DNA from: Telopea speciosissima
Taxonomy: Eukaryota; Streptophyta; Magnoliopsida; Proteales; Proteaceae
Assembly (NCBI RefSeq): GCF_018873765.1
Contig: NC_057917.1
Span: 57,160,464 to 57,224,463 of the forward strand
Direction: 5' to 3'
DNA: 64,000 bases
Position numbers and translations under genes: made by a program. The notes beneath the pieces were generated by a model, which saw nothing but the letters and a program-made list of their open reading frames with translations, ran no database searches and was not told where the DNA came from. Below, piece by piece: positions 10,391 through 22,020 of the stretch; within the stretch, counting starts at the first letter, position 1; every line of letters begins with the position of its first letter.

Positions 10391-13300
10391 ATGGTTAGCG
10401 AAGACGAAGACGAAGACGAAAGGTACGGTCGCCTTCATCTCGCCTACGACAACGTCGTTCGTAGGTCAAAGCAGCGGAGGAAGAAGTGTATAGCCATGGA
10501 AGTATTAAAGAAAGGTGTATTCCGTCGCTTGTCCATCTCTCCTTTTCATCAGACTCAGTCTGCAGAGAGTAGAGAATTAATCGAAGCCCGTCTCTGTGCT
10601 TTACTCCCTCAGATACTCGATCACACCCCTAATCACCCTCCTTATGCTGAGGTTGGTATTACCTTACTTACTACTCTGGTTTCCCATTTCTTTGTTGTTT
10701 TGGTGGGTTTTTCATTTTTGAAGGATTACTCGACTGATATTGGAAAATGGGGTTTTTTATTTTATTATTATTATTATTTTTTCAGATGATACAGAGAGCT
10801 ATCGAGAGGTTGAAACAAGAAGGTGGTTCCTCTGAATTATCTATTTCGACTTACATCAGTTCAACGTATGCAGACTTGCCGTGGGCTCATTCGCATCTTC
10901 TTCCTCACCATCTCCGTAAACTCACTGAAGCGGGTGAGATAATAGCTACCCCTAACTCTTGTTATTCGCTTTCATCATCAAACCCTAGCCATAGTCCTGA
11001 GCAGCAGCAGCAGCAGCAGCCTGATGACGATGACAATGATGATGATGATGACTTCCCGGAGACAATCATTAGGACCAGGCCTCCTGGAAAACCTCGGAAG
11101 GAGCTCTCACAGAGATCCCAACCGCCGAAGAAAGGACGAGGGAAACGTACTAAGAAATCTAGGTCTGAACAGGAAGAAACCACCCCACAAGAATTAATAG
11201 TGGAAACAGAAAGAAAGCAGCCCTCATTACTGCTGTTGCCACAGCCGAAGCGAGGTGGGCTTTCTAGGAAGCGTGGGCGCGGACAACAAACACTTCTAGG
11301 AGAAGCAATTAGAACTGAACATTTTGATGGAGAAGGCTCAATTGCCCATCCCAGAGAGCCGCCGGATGTTGGGTCAGGGGAGAAGGTGATGGAGAAAGCC
11401 TCAATTGTGGAGTTTAAGGAGACCCCACAGAGAAAGGGCGGTCGACGGAGTCGGCGTGGACAGAAGCAGCCAGAAGAGGCTATAGGAACTGAAACAAAGG
11501 GATCAGATGATCATGTTGATGATGCTAGCTTGATGATCATCCCTGTTGAGGAGTATTTTTCGCCGCTGCACTCATTTAGTTCTCCTGGAGAACTTGTGAA
11601 CCAACCAGAAGAAATGAGGATTGTTGCTAGTGATGTCGGAAATAATGATAGTCCGACGATGGTCCCATGTAGTGAGGCAACTAGGGCTCTGGTAGGAGAG
11701 ATGGTATTCTCTGTAACTAATGGTGGGGAGCCTTTGCAGATGGTGCTGCCACAGAGTTCTAGAGAACCAGTGGAACAAGCAGAACCGAGAACCACTGCTA
11801 CTGATGCTAATGACTCCTTTACGGTCTTATCCAGTGTTGCAATTATTGCTGAGATGGAGGACAAGGGAGCTCTAGCTTCGGTTTGTGAAGATGGGGAGCC
11901 CTTGCAGACACTGCAACAGCTGCTACCAAGTCCCCATAGGGACAGGCAGCTAAATCACCCAGAGTTGGAAACCTTTTCTACTGATGTTTGTAACTATGAT
12001 TCGATAGATTCTGCTTTGGAGAAGGAAGCTTCTGTAACTGAGTGCAGGCAGTTCTTGCAGCAGCCGCAGCATTTGAGTGCCCATGTGGATGAGCGGCAAA
12101 AACATCTAGAAGTGGGAAGCCCTGCTTCTGTTGCCAACAACGATGGCTTGATAGTTTTATCAGTTGGGCCTCTTACGGTTGTGGAAAATATGGTGAAGGA
12201 AAAGGAAATGCCTGAAGAACAGCTGCCTCAGGAACAACAATTGTCCCTCCAATGTATTGATGACGATGTCATTAAGGAATGTTGTTGGAACTCCAAGTCT
12301 CTTAAGAAGGAGAAAGAAGGGAAGCCAAACAAGAATTCAGAGTCAACTAGGCGATGGAGTTTACGTCTTGCAAAACAATGTCAGCAAAGAGAGGAAGCCC
12401 AAACCGAGCCCCTGACTGGTGCGCTGCTCGCTCTACCCAATGTTCAAAGAGAGGAGGAGGAGGAGGAGGAGGAGGAGCCTTCGGTGATTGAGGCAGAAAG
12501 GAAAGATAACGAGAAGCAGCCATCAGAGCAGCAGCAAAAGCCAAACAGGAAAGCTGAGCATCTCAAGAAAGAAAAGAAAGGATTAGGAACGAAAACTGAG
12601 CTTTCGCAGCAGCGGGAGAAGAAGCAGAAGCAGCAACCTAAGCAACTCAGAGAAGAGATGAAGGAATCAAGAACAGAAATGGAACCTTCACAGAAGAAGC
12701 AGAAGCAGCAGCCGCCTAAGCGTCACAGAGAAGAGCAGAAGGAATCAGGAACAGAAATGGAACCTTCACCACAGATGAAGCTGAAGCAGCAACCTAAACG
12801 TCATGGAGAAGAGCAGAAGAAATCAGAAATAGAAATGGAACCTTCTCAGAAGAAACAGAAGCAGCAACCTAAACTTCATGGAGAAGAGCAGAAGAAATCA
12901 GGAGCAGAAATGGAACCTTCACAGAAGAAGCAGAAGCAGCAACAACCTAAACGTCATGAAGAAGAGCAGAAGGAATCAAGAACAGAAATGGAACCTTCAC
13001 AGAAGAAGCAGAAGCAGCAACCTAAACGTCATGGAGAAGAGCAGAAGGAATCACGAATAGAAATGGAACCTTCTCTGAAGAAGCGGCGAGATAAGCATCG
13101 GAAGGAGAAACCAAAAGAAATGGGAACAGAAACGGAGGTTTCACAGCAGCAGAGGAAGAAGATCAGTACGAGTCAAAAGGAACCACAGCTCCAGCAGAAG
13201 CAACAAGCGCCGATGGGGCAAAGCAAGCGAGGTAGGCCTCCCAAAGGACTGGGGCTCCAGCAGAAGCAGCAAGTGCAGAAGGTGCAGGCAAAGAGAGGTA

Positions 13301-13818
13301 GGCCTCCCAAAGGGCTAGGGCTCCAGCAGAAGCAGCAGGGGCCCAAGGGGCAGGATGAGAGTATCGAAAAAGAACCAAACCAATTGGGCAAAAAAACCAA
13401 GCCATTGTACATGAGTGTGGCTTCAGGGGTTGGTGATGTCCAATCAGGGAAATCTCAAATGGCTGAAATAGATCAGGAGCCATTGGAGCCACAGAACATA
13501 GCAAGGGATCAAGGCAAGCCACCCAAGAAGGAGGTGCCTGTGCAGACAAGGGGCCGAGGCAGGCCACCCAAGAACAAGAAGGAGGAGGTGCCTGTGGAGA
13601 CAAGGGGTCGAGGCAGGCCACCCAAGAACAAGAAGGAGGGGGTGCCTGTGGAGACAAGGGGTCGAGGCAGGCCACCCAAGAACAAGAAGGAGGAGGTGCC
13701 TGTGGAGACAAGGTGTCGAGGCAGGCCACCCAAGAAGAAGGTGCCTGTGGAGTCAACTGTCAAGGTTCAGAGTTTAGGTAGAGGAAGGCCTCATAAGAAA
13801 CAGAAGACAAGAAGTTAG
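10391..13818 (+). CDS. Giant GH1-domain, multi-AT-hook nuclear protein
   Basis: Two exons, 10391-10651 and 10786-13818, are joined in phase 0 across a 134-bp GT...TTCAG intron and encode about 1097 residues. Residues about 80-148 form a linker-histone globular domain (winged helix; HPPYAE|MIQRAIERL ... SHLLPHHLRKL), interrupted by the intron at the YAE|MI position. An acidic run (DDDDNDDDDD) follows at about 167-177. Residues about 690-850 are charged near-tandem repeats of about 24 aa (EEQKKSxxEMEPSQKKQKQQP). The C-terminal fifth (about 900-1090) carries seven GRPPK/GRPHK AT-hooks, four of them in an 18-aa repeat (VPVETRGRGRPPKNKKEE). Plant GH1-HMGA proteins bind AT-rich DNA and nucleosome linkers; they usually have about 200-480 residues and four to six hooks, so this one is greatly enlarged. 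Nuclear location is inferred from basic runs such as KKGRGKRTKK. Start: first ATG after the TATA box, matching the paralogue's start. The product class is confident; the exact role is unknown. Confidence 0.88.
12600..13080 (+). repeat. Coding minisatellite, about 70-nt period
   Basis: Six to seven imperfect copies of a unit of about 69-75 nt lie in frame inside the AT-hook gene. Each encodes a basic/acidic/glutamine module ending EMEPSQKKQKQQP. The copies are similar enough to suggest recent expansion by unequal exchange or slippage, and they keep the frame. Confidence 0.85.
13535..13740 (+). repeat. Coding 54-nt repeat carrying AT-hooks
   Basis: Nearly four copies of a 54-nt unit encode VPVETRGRGRPPKNKKEE, one AT-hook per unit. 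The copies are almost identical at DNA level (for example GGTGCCTGTGGAGACAAGG recurs). The last unit has Cys for Gly in RCRGRPPK, which may weaken that hook. The array adds DNA-contacting modules directly. The minus-strand frames across it are mirror images of the repeat. Confidence 0.88.
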
Positions 13819-15500
13819 GTGTTCTGTGGTGTGTGACAATGGCACTATGTGGCTCTGCCTGTTTGGGATCATACTGTACATGCTTGTTTAAGTTACTGGT
13901 GTATCCTTTTTGTGTTTTTGGTCTTTTTTGATGTTTCACTCTGGGTGACACAACTTCTGTCCTGCACTCTCAAGTGTGAAAAATATTTACTCTCAAGTGT
14001 GAAAATATGTAAATATTTTGCAGTTCAATAGCACCTCCGGGTACAACAGTTGATCATTATCCCTTGTGGAGTTTCAGTTTATTTGGATGACAATGCTTAT
14101 TTAGCAACCACTATTAAAGGAGAGATCTGGATCATTTATATTTGCTAAGCTCGTAGCACCGTAGCAGAACCTTAATTTATTGGCATACGTCTTTCCTGAG
14201 TAAGCTTAAGTGATGCTGATAGTTGTTCGATTGCCCTCCTTTATACAGGCATTTTCACTTTCCAGGGTGCCAGCTCATGCTCTAATGATCATAGATCTAT
14301 ACCTCCATCTCAATGGCCTGGCTGGCATTGCTTTTTTGAATGTGCCTCTTATATTGGTTTCTGAATTTTGTTTCTGAAAGCTTTGATTCTTTGACTTTTG
14401 AGATAATGGACACAGTCAACCAGTGTTGGTTTATAGGCCTCCTCTGAGAATCTTTTGGAGGAATAGCTTGCACACAGAGTTGGTAATCAAATGATTATCA
14501 GTTGGAACAGGAAGGACCTCAAGACAGAAACATGCTCCTGAGGAATGTGTAGGTACATTTTAGCTCTACTAAATATAACAATACTTCTAATCTAGGTGGC
14601 CCCTGCCAATCCTGACAAATGTCCTAAGAAATCTTTTTCATTGTAGAATTCATAATTCATGTAGCATCCATTTGTCATAGGTTCTATCTGATTATTGTAA
14701 GAGAGATGCAAAACTTTCCTTGTACAGGGAAAGTAATCGAGATTCCCTTCTCCTATGCTCGATATGCTTCAACATAGGGTAACAGAGCGTTTCAGGGGAA
14801 AAGGACTCGGTCATGCACAGATTAAGAATTTTGTCCTTGATGTTTGAGCAATGTATATCAGTGCTCATTTGCAAGGCTGTCATCTGAATTTCAGGTTTTT
14901 CTTTTCCTATCCCAATAAATGGTCATATGGATTGATTATCACATTGTGTAGATGGTTGCTTCACTGTTTCAGAACCTCTTTACTGTATCATGGGTTTGGT
15001 ATCAAGTTGTTTTAAATGGTTGCGGTACTATTTCATAACCTCTTACGATATCAGTACCAATTGTTTAATTCTTATGTTAGCTAAGTAGCGAACAACATAA
15101 CAGCAAGCATAATTGGGGGAAGAATCATTCTGAAAGATGTTCATTTCTGTTCATGAATATGGTTTAACAATGTTTCAGTTTGTCCCACAGTCCCACAGCA
15201 TAATGTGTAGCCATGTGCAACATATAACATGCATGATAGCCAAAGTTTCGTAGAGATGAAGGCTCAGTTATATTTTTGTTATCTGCATGCTATTGTATGT
15301 TGAATTGATTAAGGTATATATAAGAATCTTATTGCAGGTATAGAGTTTTTTTTTTTTTTTTTTTTGGTGGGAGAGAGAGAGAGGGGGGGGGGGTGTGTGT
15401 AAGGGGATCCCATGCATTCTCATTAGTACATGCAATTGGTGACAGCAGATGGCATTTTAAATTTATGAGGTACTGTCTGAAGGTCTCCTACCTGTTTCAG
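13819..15500. other. Downstream non-coding region
   Basis: This holds the presumed 3' UTR of the AT-hook gene and then AT-rich sequence with no gene recognised. A duplicated TACTCTCAAGTGTGAAAA-like block lies at 13970-14010. A T-run, (GA)n, G-run and (GT)n cluster sits at 15340-15400, typical of an unstable low-complexity tract. Confidence 0.5.
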
Positions 15501-15576
15501 GGACATGGTGTTGGAAAGGCCTTTGTTGAGCAGCTTGTAAGAGCTTTACTGCAAAGTGTACTGCTAAAATATGAAG
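15501..15576 (+). pseudogene. Possible orphan exon of a GNAT acetyltransferase
   Basis: A 76-bp block bounded by TTTCAG and GTATGA reads GHGVGKAFVEQLVRALLQ, close to the acetyl-CoA-binding motif A (Q/RxxGxG/A) and following helix of plant GCN5-related N-acetyltransferases. The residues after LLQ no longer look like the family. I could not find the upstream or downstream exons of such a gene within several kb. It is most likely a stranded exon of a dead or translocated copy. The match rests on about 18 residues, so chance is possible. Confidence 0.35.
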
Positions 15577-15654
15577 GTATGACCACTGGATCTTGTGTTA
15601 TGGTTAGATGGATGATTTACCATATATATGTGTTTTTCATAGATTATGACATAG

Positions 15655-15835
15655 GTTATAGAGGCTGGACCTTGATGCAACATTAAGGTTGCTCCATTGT
15701 GACCAAGTGGCCACGGGTTCGAGTCTCAGGAAACAGCCTCTCTGAGAAGCAGGGTTAAGGCTGCGTACAGTATGACCCTCCCCAGACCCCGCAGTGGCGG
15801 GAGCCTCGTGTACTGGGTACGCCCTTTTTATAATT
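15655..15835 (+). mobile_element. Au-like SINE
   Basis: A tRNA-derived head (box-B-like GGGTTCGAGTC) is followed by the conserved body of plant Au-type SINEs: AACAGCCTCTCTG, AGCAGGGTTAAGGCTGCGTA, CCCTCCCCAGACCCCGC, GCGGGAGCCTCGTG and a short T-rich tail (CCCTTTTTAT). It would be transcribed by RNA polymerase III and moved by a LINE's reverse transcriptase. It is one of three copies in this window, at different states of decay. No clear target duplication was found. Confidence 0.85.
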
Positions 15836-17060
15836 GTTTGGCTGAAATACACAACATATACTGAAGTAAATTTCTCTCGGTTTACTTGTATACTTAGCTT
15901 TTGATAATTTTTCTTTCCTGATGCTTAGAAGCATATATTTGTGTGTTGATTCTTTTTGTTGGAGACCAATCTGTGTTTGAAACTGCTTCAGCAATTATTT
16001 GGTTAAATGGAATTGGTGCTGCAGAGGGCTCCTCAAGAGAGTTCAATTTGCAGCATAAGTGAAACTGGCAGCGTTTACCTTTTGGTTTTGTACCATCAAA
16101 ATAGTTACAAAGCTAGAAAGCATAAACTTTGGCTTCCACAAAGATTAATGGGCCACTTCTTCACTATTTGGGAAAATCTCATCGCACAGACCGTTTTGAT
16201 AAGCTGCCTATCCTCATTATGTCATGTGGAGTGATAATGTGGCAGTTCTGACCATTGGATAGATAGTACATGATCTAAATTACCCACTGGAAAATTCTGT
16301 GTCGGCTGAAATTTTACATATGAAAAGGGAATCTTGGAGTCCAATTTTTCACTTGTCACTTTTGCTATCGATTAATATGGCATGACGAAATATTCAGTTT
16401 CTTACCATTTCATTGATTTTTTTTTTTTATGGGTGCTTTGTACAGAGTCTGCTTTGGAAGCCTTGCTTAAATAGTCGTAAAAAAGTGCCATGTGGTAGAT
16501 CAGATGTGATCTAAATTTTGCGGATAAGTCTTTTGCTCTCATGTCAAGTTTGAAGCCAATTGAAGTTTGTGAAGTAGCAAATTAGAGCTTTGAAAATCCA
16601 GGCTATGAAAGACAGTGCAATATTGACCAGAGTATTAGGCTATAAATATGACAATTTGCTAATCTTAACTATTTCTTATTTATTGAGCATGCATGCCCAA
16701 TACGAGTATTTGATTGAATTAGGCTATGAAATATGACAAGTTGCTAATCCAACCCATATCTTCTCTACTTAGTAAAATACGCATTGCGTGGTTTAAGGGA
16801 TCTAAATCAGTTTATGACAATTTCTATCTGATTTCTATTCAGATCGGTGGGAATCACTGGATCGATTCAAACTTTCCGTTCGTATAGGTATTTTTACATG
16901 GGATTGATTTATTAAACTGAACACGCATTTATAAATCAAAATAGCAACTTAAATGGTATCTAAAGGAGTGTAACAACCCAAGGGTGAGAAAGTTAGGTAT
17001 ATGAATCGAATGAAATCAAATAAAATAAAATCTAATTTGATTTGGATTCAATCTAGAGGA
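15836..17060. other. Non-coding stretch
   Basis: I see no gene or recognisable element. Two similar AT-rich blocks (GGCTATRAAATATGACAA / TTGCTAATC) at about 16630-16660 and 16720-16750 suggest a local duplication. Confidence 0.5.
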
Positions 17061-17068
17061 GTGTAACA

Positions 17069-17262
17069 ACCAACATAGCTTAAAATCGAAATGGCTTTCG
17101 GAATTCAAGAGAGAGATAGACACATAAATCAATCATTGTGTTGTAATAGTTTTTATCATATTATGTTTTCAACATAGCCTAAATCAAAATGGATTTCGAA
17201 ATTGAAGAGAGAGATAGACACATAAATCAATCAGTGTGTTGTAATAGTTTTTATCATATTAT
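17069..17262. repeat. Tandem pair of about 98-bp repeats
   Basis: Two direct copies of a unit containing AGAGAGAGATAGACACATAA and TGTTGTAATAGTTTTTATCA lie at about 17069-17160 and 17168-17262. The second copy is interrupted at its end by the solo LTR that starts at 17263; the repeat's closing ATTATGTTTT resumes after the LTR at 18739. Confidence 0.8.
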
Positions 17263-17665
17263 TGTAGACACTGAATTTTGTCACCCCCCGGCGATGATGA
17301 CAACAGGACACGGACAGACATCGGTATCTCTCTCAAGAAGGACTCTTGTCCCTACATCTAAACCAAATCACCTTAACATCCCTAAAATGACTTATAAGAC
17401 CCTTTTGCTAAACGCTGAAGGAGGTACTACTCACCTTCCCCAACTACGGCGGTCCCGCTAGCCGGTTAGCGGGCCGTGGGGGTCTAGGGGGGCAGGCAGC
17501 CCCCCTGCGGGGGTATAGGGGGCTTTGCCCCCCGACAGAAAATTTTCTGAAGAGTCAAAAGGGAGACAAAAATCCAAAAAGACCAAGCCTATGGACCCAG
17601 ACAGAACCCCAATACTAGAGGAGCCCATTTAAGGCCCAAAATCAAGGAAAAGTGGCACTGCGCTC

Positions 17666-17809
17666 CCACGGCGCCGTGGATACCTCCACGGCACCGTGGG
17701 GGCCCACCACGGCATCAATGTATTTTTTCCACGGTGCCGCAAAGGGGTGTGACATCAGCCTACTGACGTCACCCACGGCACCGTGGAAAAGTCCCCCACG
17801 GCGCCGTGG
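17666..17809 (+). promoter_or_regulatory. Cluster of four CCACGGCRCCGTGG palindromes
   Basis: CCACGGC[G/A]CCGTGG occurs at 17666-17679, 17686-17699, 17773-17786 and 17796-17809, with degenerate half copies between. A TGACGTCA bZIP-type site (17764-17771) touches the third copy. All lie 40-180 bp upstream of the LTR's TATA box, where U3 enhancers sit. Each palindrome is a potential dimer-binding site or a short cruciform. This is a fossil LTR promoter; current activity is not shown. Confidence 0.7.
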
Positions 17810-17847
17810 AGGTGTCATCTGGCCAGGGCTGAGGGTCCCCCCTCCCC

Positions 17848-17855
17848 TATAAATA
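17848..17855 (+). promoter_or_regulatory. TATA box of the solo LTR
   Basis: TATAAATA lies in a C-rich context (CCTCCCC before, GGAGGGTCCCCC after), about 40 bp downstream of the last U3 palindrome. Predicted transcription would start near 17880 and read rightward, towards the MenB pseudogene 1.1 kb away. Confidence 0.6.
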
Positions 17856-19969
17856 GGAGGGTCCCCCTTCCTTATTTTACAGAGTTTTCGGGCAGAGAGA
17901 CCCTCCCAGCTTGTTTTTACCCCTTTTTCCCCTGATTCTCTCCCTCTTGAGCGTCTGTTGGAGCAAGACTCCAAAGGTATGGGTAGATCCTTCGATTACC
18001 CACTCGAGTAAAGAGCGGTTCTTATCCCGCAACTTCGTTATCCCGTCAGTGTACGGATAACGAAAAATCCCCTTCACAGCCGTTATTTTGTCTGCATACA
18101 GATAACGAAAATCCCTTAAATAGCCGTTATTCTGCCCGAAGTCTGAGTAACGACACCCATTTCGTATAGTCCTTACTCTATTCGACAAGAGAGAGGCAAG
18201 CCGATTGTCCGTCTCCACCTGAGCCGTGGGACATCACATATTTCGTACTTGGTGTATTTTCATTATTTTCTTGTATTTCTTGACAGGTATCTGTCTCTTT
18301 CCTTCTTATTATTTTTGGCATAATGTAGACAATTAAAGTAATTCGTTTTAGTGTACATAGTAAATGATTTTTCTTTCTTTATCATGATTAGTACATCATA
18401 ATTTAGCCTTGCATGTTAGTATAGGATATATTATTAAGGAAGAATATTCGAAAACACGCATCTAGTAGAAAGACCGGTTTGTCCGGGCGAGGTGGGTGCC
18501 TAACACCTTCCCACTCTCGTAACCTGACTACTTACCCTGAATCTCTGACCAGACCATATGGAATCTCTACACCCATTGGGTCCTAGGCCCTAATCCTAGG
18601 TGGCAACTCCATTTCTTTATGAAGTATGATCCCAATCCCCATGATGATATATCAGAACGATACGCCGTTATTCATCGAAGTCAATCCTTGTCGCCAGAAG
18701 GCTGAGGAACCCTCGTCCCGAGGACCACGGTACTTACAATTATGTTTTCTTTTTTTTTTTCCGAAAAACCAGAAGTTAAGAGAATGATTTCCTTCACGAG
18801 ATGGTGATAATTAGCCACCCAGATGGTGTGACCTTTTGAAAAGCAGAGCTGAGAGCGGAAGGTTTTACAGTCTGATGGAGTCTTTGGAGATTTTTTGTGG
18901 ATATTTGCACATCGTATCAACTTATAAAGCTTATCCTATTAATCAGAACTTGAAAGAGGATGAAATCCTAATCCATATTTTGCCCGAAATCTCAGAATTT
19001 CTGATCTACCTTGGCTCCTCTAATGGCGGAAACTGGAGAGAAAGACCTCAAAACCATGACAAGAAGATTGTCTTCAGTGGCTAATCATCTTATTCCGCTT
19101 CACTCTACTCCAGACCACTCTTCCATTCATCTTTGTAATGCTTCCAAGAACGACAGCTACCAACGAGTACACGGGGAAGTTACGACTCAAGAAGCCGTGT
19201 GGAGACCCACCCTCGACAAATCAGGGAGGGAGTTTGTGGATATTATCTATGAGAAAGCAGTAGGAGAAGGAATCGCAAGGGTTTGTGTTTATTTATTTAC
19301 TTTTGTTCACCCAAAAGGAAAAAAGATGACAAATTATGGTTTATAAGCAAAACCTTGCTTTGTTGCTAAGGTTAAAAGGAGATGTTGATGGAACAACCCA
19401 GAAAAATAGACTGGATTAGTTCCCTGTATATGGATTTGGTAAAATTGTTTTTGAATTTCATGGGGTGATATCTATTTTAGAAATTGTTTGGTTTGAATTT
19501 TGCAGCTTATTTTAGTGAAATAAAAATCAAATGGAATAAAAATTCTGAAATAGCTGAAGAGCTCTTTCAAATTTGAAATTGAAATTGATTTTGTTCTTGC
19601 TCTTTAATGAGCACATGGTTAATTTGATTTTATGTTAAAAATAAATACCACCATTCTTCTTCTCCTGATGTTCCCACCACCACCACTCTCGAAAGAAAAT
19701 ATATAGAATTTATTCTCAGAAATTGAACTACCAAATGGATTTCTTATTCTTGAAATATTTCAGATTGATATAACCAAAACAATTTCAATTTCAATTTCTT
19801 GACTATTTCATGAAATCAATCCAAAATTGAAATAGAAACCATACCAAATCTGGTCCAAGTTCACTACAATTGGTTCTTTTTTTCCACTTGTGTTACATTT
19901 TGCTGGAATTTTTGGTATAGTAGCAATAAATCAAATGAGTATATACACATACAAGTTGGCGGGTTCCTA

Positions 19970-20001
19970 TTATTATTATTATGATTATGATTATGATTAT
20001 G

Positions 20002-20040
<39 letters not shown>

Positions 20041-20042
20041 TA
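19970..20042. repeat. (TTA/TGA)n tract at the exon-2 deletion site
   Basis: The tract is an interrupted then pure TTA run of about 70 bp. The sequence to its left matches unit B up to about 30155, and to its right from about 30905. The roughly 750 bp between them in B, including exon 2, are missing here, so the microsatellite marks the deletion junction. Confidence 0.85.
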
Positions 20043-21814
20043 TGAGTACCATTGATATACCATTGAGATTGTATAGTGTGAATTTGAGGTGTTTAATAGA
20101 CTAGGAGAAGGCTGAACATTACCTGGATTAAAGAGGTGAGACAAGATACTAGTTAGCTGTTAGCAATTGATATGGCCTTACGGTACAGCAGGACAGAATT
20201 ATTCCATCTGACCTGAGTAGTTGGGATAAGGATTAGTTAGTTTAATTTAATCTCTCCCCCTTTGTTTTAAGTTTCTGTTTGCTTGGATCTTTCATGGTAA
20301 ATAGATTCATTGAGTCCGGGACTGGGTCGGACCAATTTCAATAATGGCCAAATTATAATAGCTAACAAGTTTTTTTTTTTTTGTTGTCAGTTATTGCCCT
20401 TTTCCCTATATATGACGGTGCTCATTGTTAATGTTGAAAGTTTGCATTTCAGGGTACAAAGGCTCTTTGTAGCGGTGGTGATCAATCACCGAGTAGCACA
20501 GATGGATATGTTGATTTAGAAAATTTTGGTCTTCTTAGTGTTCTAGACCTACAGGTGGTATTTATTCTGAGAGAACAGGTTTTTCAGTACTGTACAACCT
20601 TCTTGTTAATCCTTTTTGTCTGTTGTTTTTACTTGTTCTTATTTGTTTCCCTGTAATTAAAAAAAAATATTTATAGCGCGATAAACATTAGTCTCCTTAA
20701 GAATTTAGCAGCAATATATTATCTATTCTTTTCCCAGAATATACTCCTGTATTATTTCTTAAATTCTCCTTGTTTTCATACAGATACAAATTCGTCGTCT
20801 CCCTAAACCAGTAATTGCCATGGTAAATTCTTACTCAGTTTTATCTCTATATGTCTGATATTCCTGTCATTTGGGGTGTGAATTAACCTTCTTTGTCTCA
20901 TCTCCAGGTTGCAGGCTATGCTTGGAGGAGGACATGTATTGCACATGGTATGCGATCTAACAATTGCAGCTGATAATGTTATTTTTGGTCAGACAGGCCC
21001 AAAGGTCCTTGTCTTGTTCATCTTGTCACTTGTTATTACACGACTAAAATTTTTGACCAGACATTATTTAAGACTGACATGCGATGATGAAACTTTGTTC
21101 TCTTTGACTTAGATCATTGATCATTTTCAGGATGCCAGTCACTTGTGATAATTGAAGTCTTAAGAAACCTCTGAGGTCTAAACATCACTTGAAACTTAAG
21201 ATTCAATACTACAATTTATAATCAAGTTAAATGCTATTTCATGAAATTTCCGAATATGGATTGCTGCAAATGTGTCTTTTACACAGTAACCATTAAAAAC
21301 TAACCCAAATCTCCCCTCCCCACGAAAAGAAAAGGTATCCTTATAATTTCTTTGGCTGCTTCTTAACAGAATGCTTTTGAGAATGTGAGTTTATTTGTCC
21401 TTAATAGTGTACCATTCTAACAGACTCTTCTTCTTGGCCAATTAATTATAGAGAAGGCAGGTCACGACAATGTTTCAGCATGTTTAAGATGTGTGATGTT
21501 CTAGATTGTCAAATTAGACAAACAACTAGATCAGGCCATGGTTATCCTGTTTAAGGGTAGAAAAGAAGATTACTGAGATTGTGTGGCCAAAACTGTCGCT
21601 GGCTGCTTACACATTTGCATTTTAGGTATTAGTTTCAGCATCCCTACAGATCTCACCCCTTTTCCCAATCCCCTTCATTGCAGCAAGCCTATTTGAAAAT
21701 AGAATAGTGCTTCATCTTTTTATCAGTTGCTATTAACTGAGATGGTTCACATGTGGAATGACCTACATTACCTGGATATGTCAAAATCCATACTCATTTC
21801 CTTGCCATACGCAG

Positions 21815-22020
21815 GCAAAAAAAAGCAAATGACCGCAATAGTTAAGGGTCTGGTGATGGAAGTTAAAAACTCTAGACAAGGAAGGGGAAAGCCCTTTGGA
21901 TTGATGTAGTGCGAGTGAAAAGTAGAAGAATTATGAGCTAATGTAAGATGTGGTCCTTGACATGGTGGAATTGTGGAACAGTATTCTTATAGCCAACTAA
22001 TCTAGTTGGGATAATGGAAT
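21815..22020 (+). mobile_element. RTE-type LINE 3' fragment in intron (copy A)
   Basis: Degenerate matches to the extreme C-terminus and 3' end of plant RTE-type LINEs are visible: TTGGATTGATGTAGTGCGAG (family ...RTWIDVV...), then a WNSILIAN block and CTAGTTGGGATAATGGA. The same fragment is in unit B at 35035-35245, so the insertion is older than the segmental duplication. Confidence 0.6.

Larger units (their letters stand above)
17263..18738 (+). mobile_element. Solo LTR, Ty3-type (Ogre/Tat-like), 1476 bp
   Basis: A single LTR, TGTAGACACTGAATTTTG...ACTTACA, is flanked by the 5-bp duplication ATTAT (17258-17262 and 18739-18743). Its start and the GTGGGTGCCTAACACCTTCC block near 18490 resemble LTRs of plant Ty3 Ogre/Tat-type elements. 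The U3 holds four 14-bp palindromes and a TATAAATA box. No internal domain is present, so this is the recombination product of a former full element. The intact target duplication suggests moderate rather than great age. Confidence 0.85.

Noticed and set aside
13163-13756. 197-codon minus-strand frame with Pro/Ser/Ala repeats
   Set aside because: It is the mirror image of the AT-hook and glutamine repeats of the real plus-strand gene.
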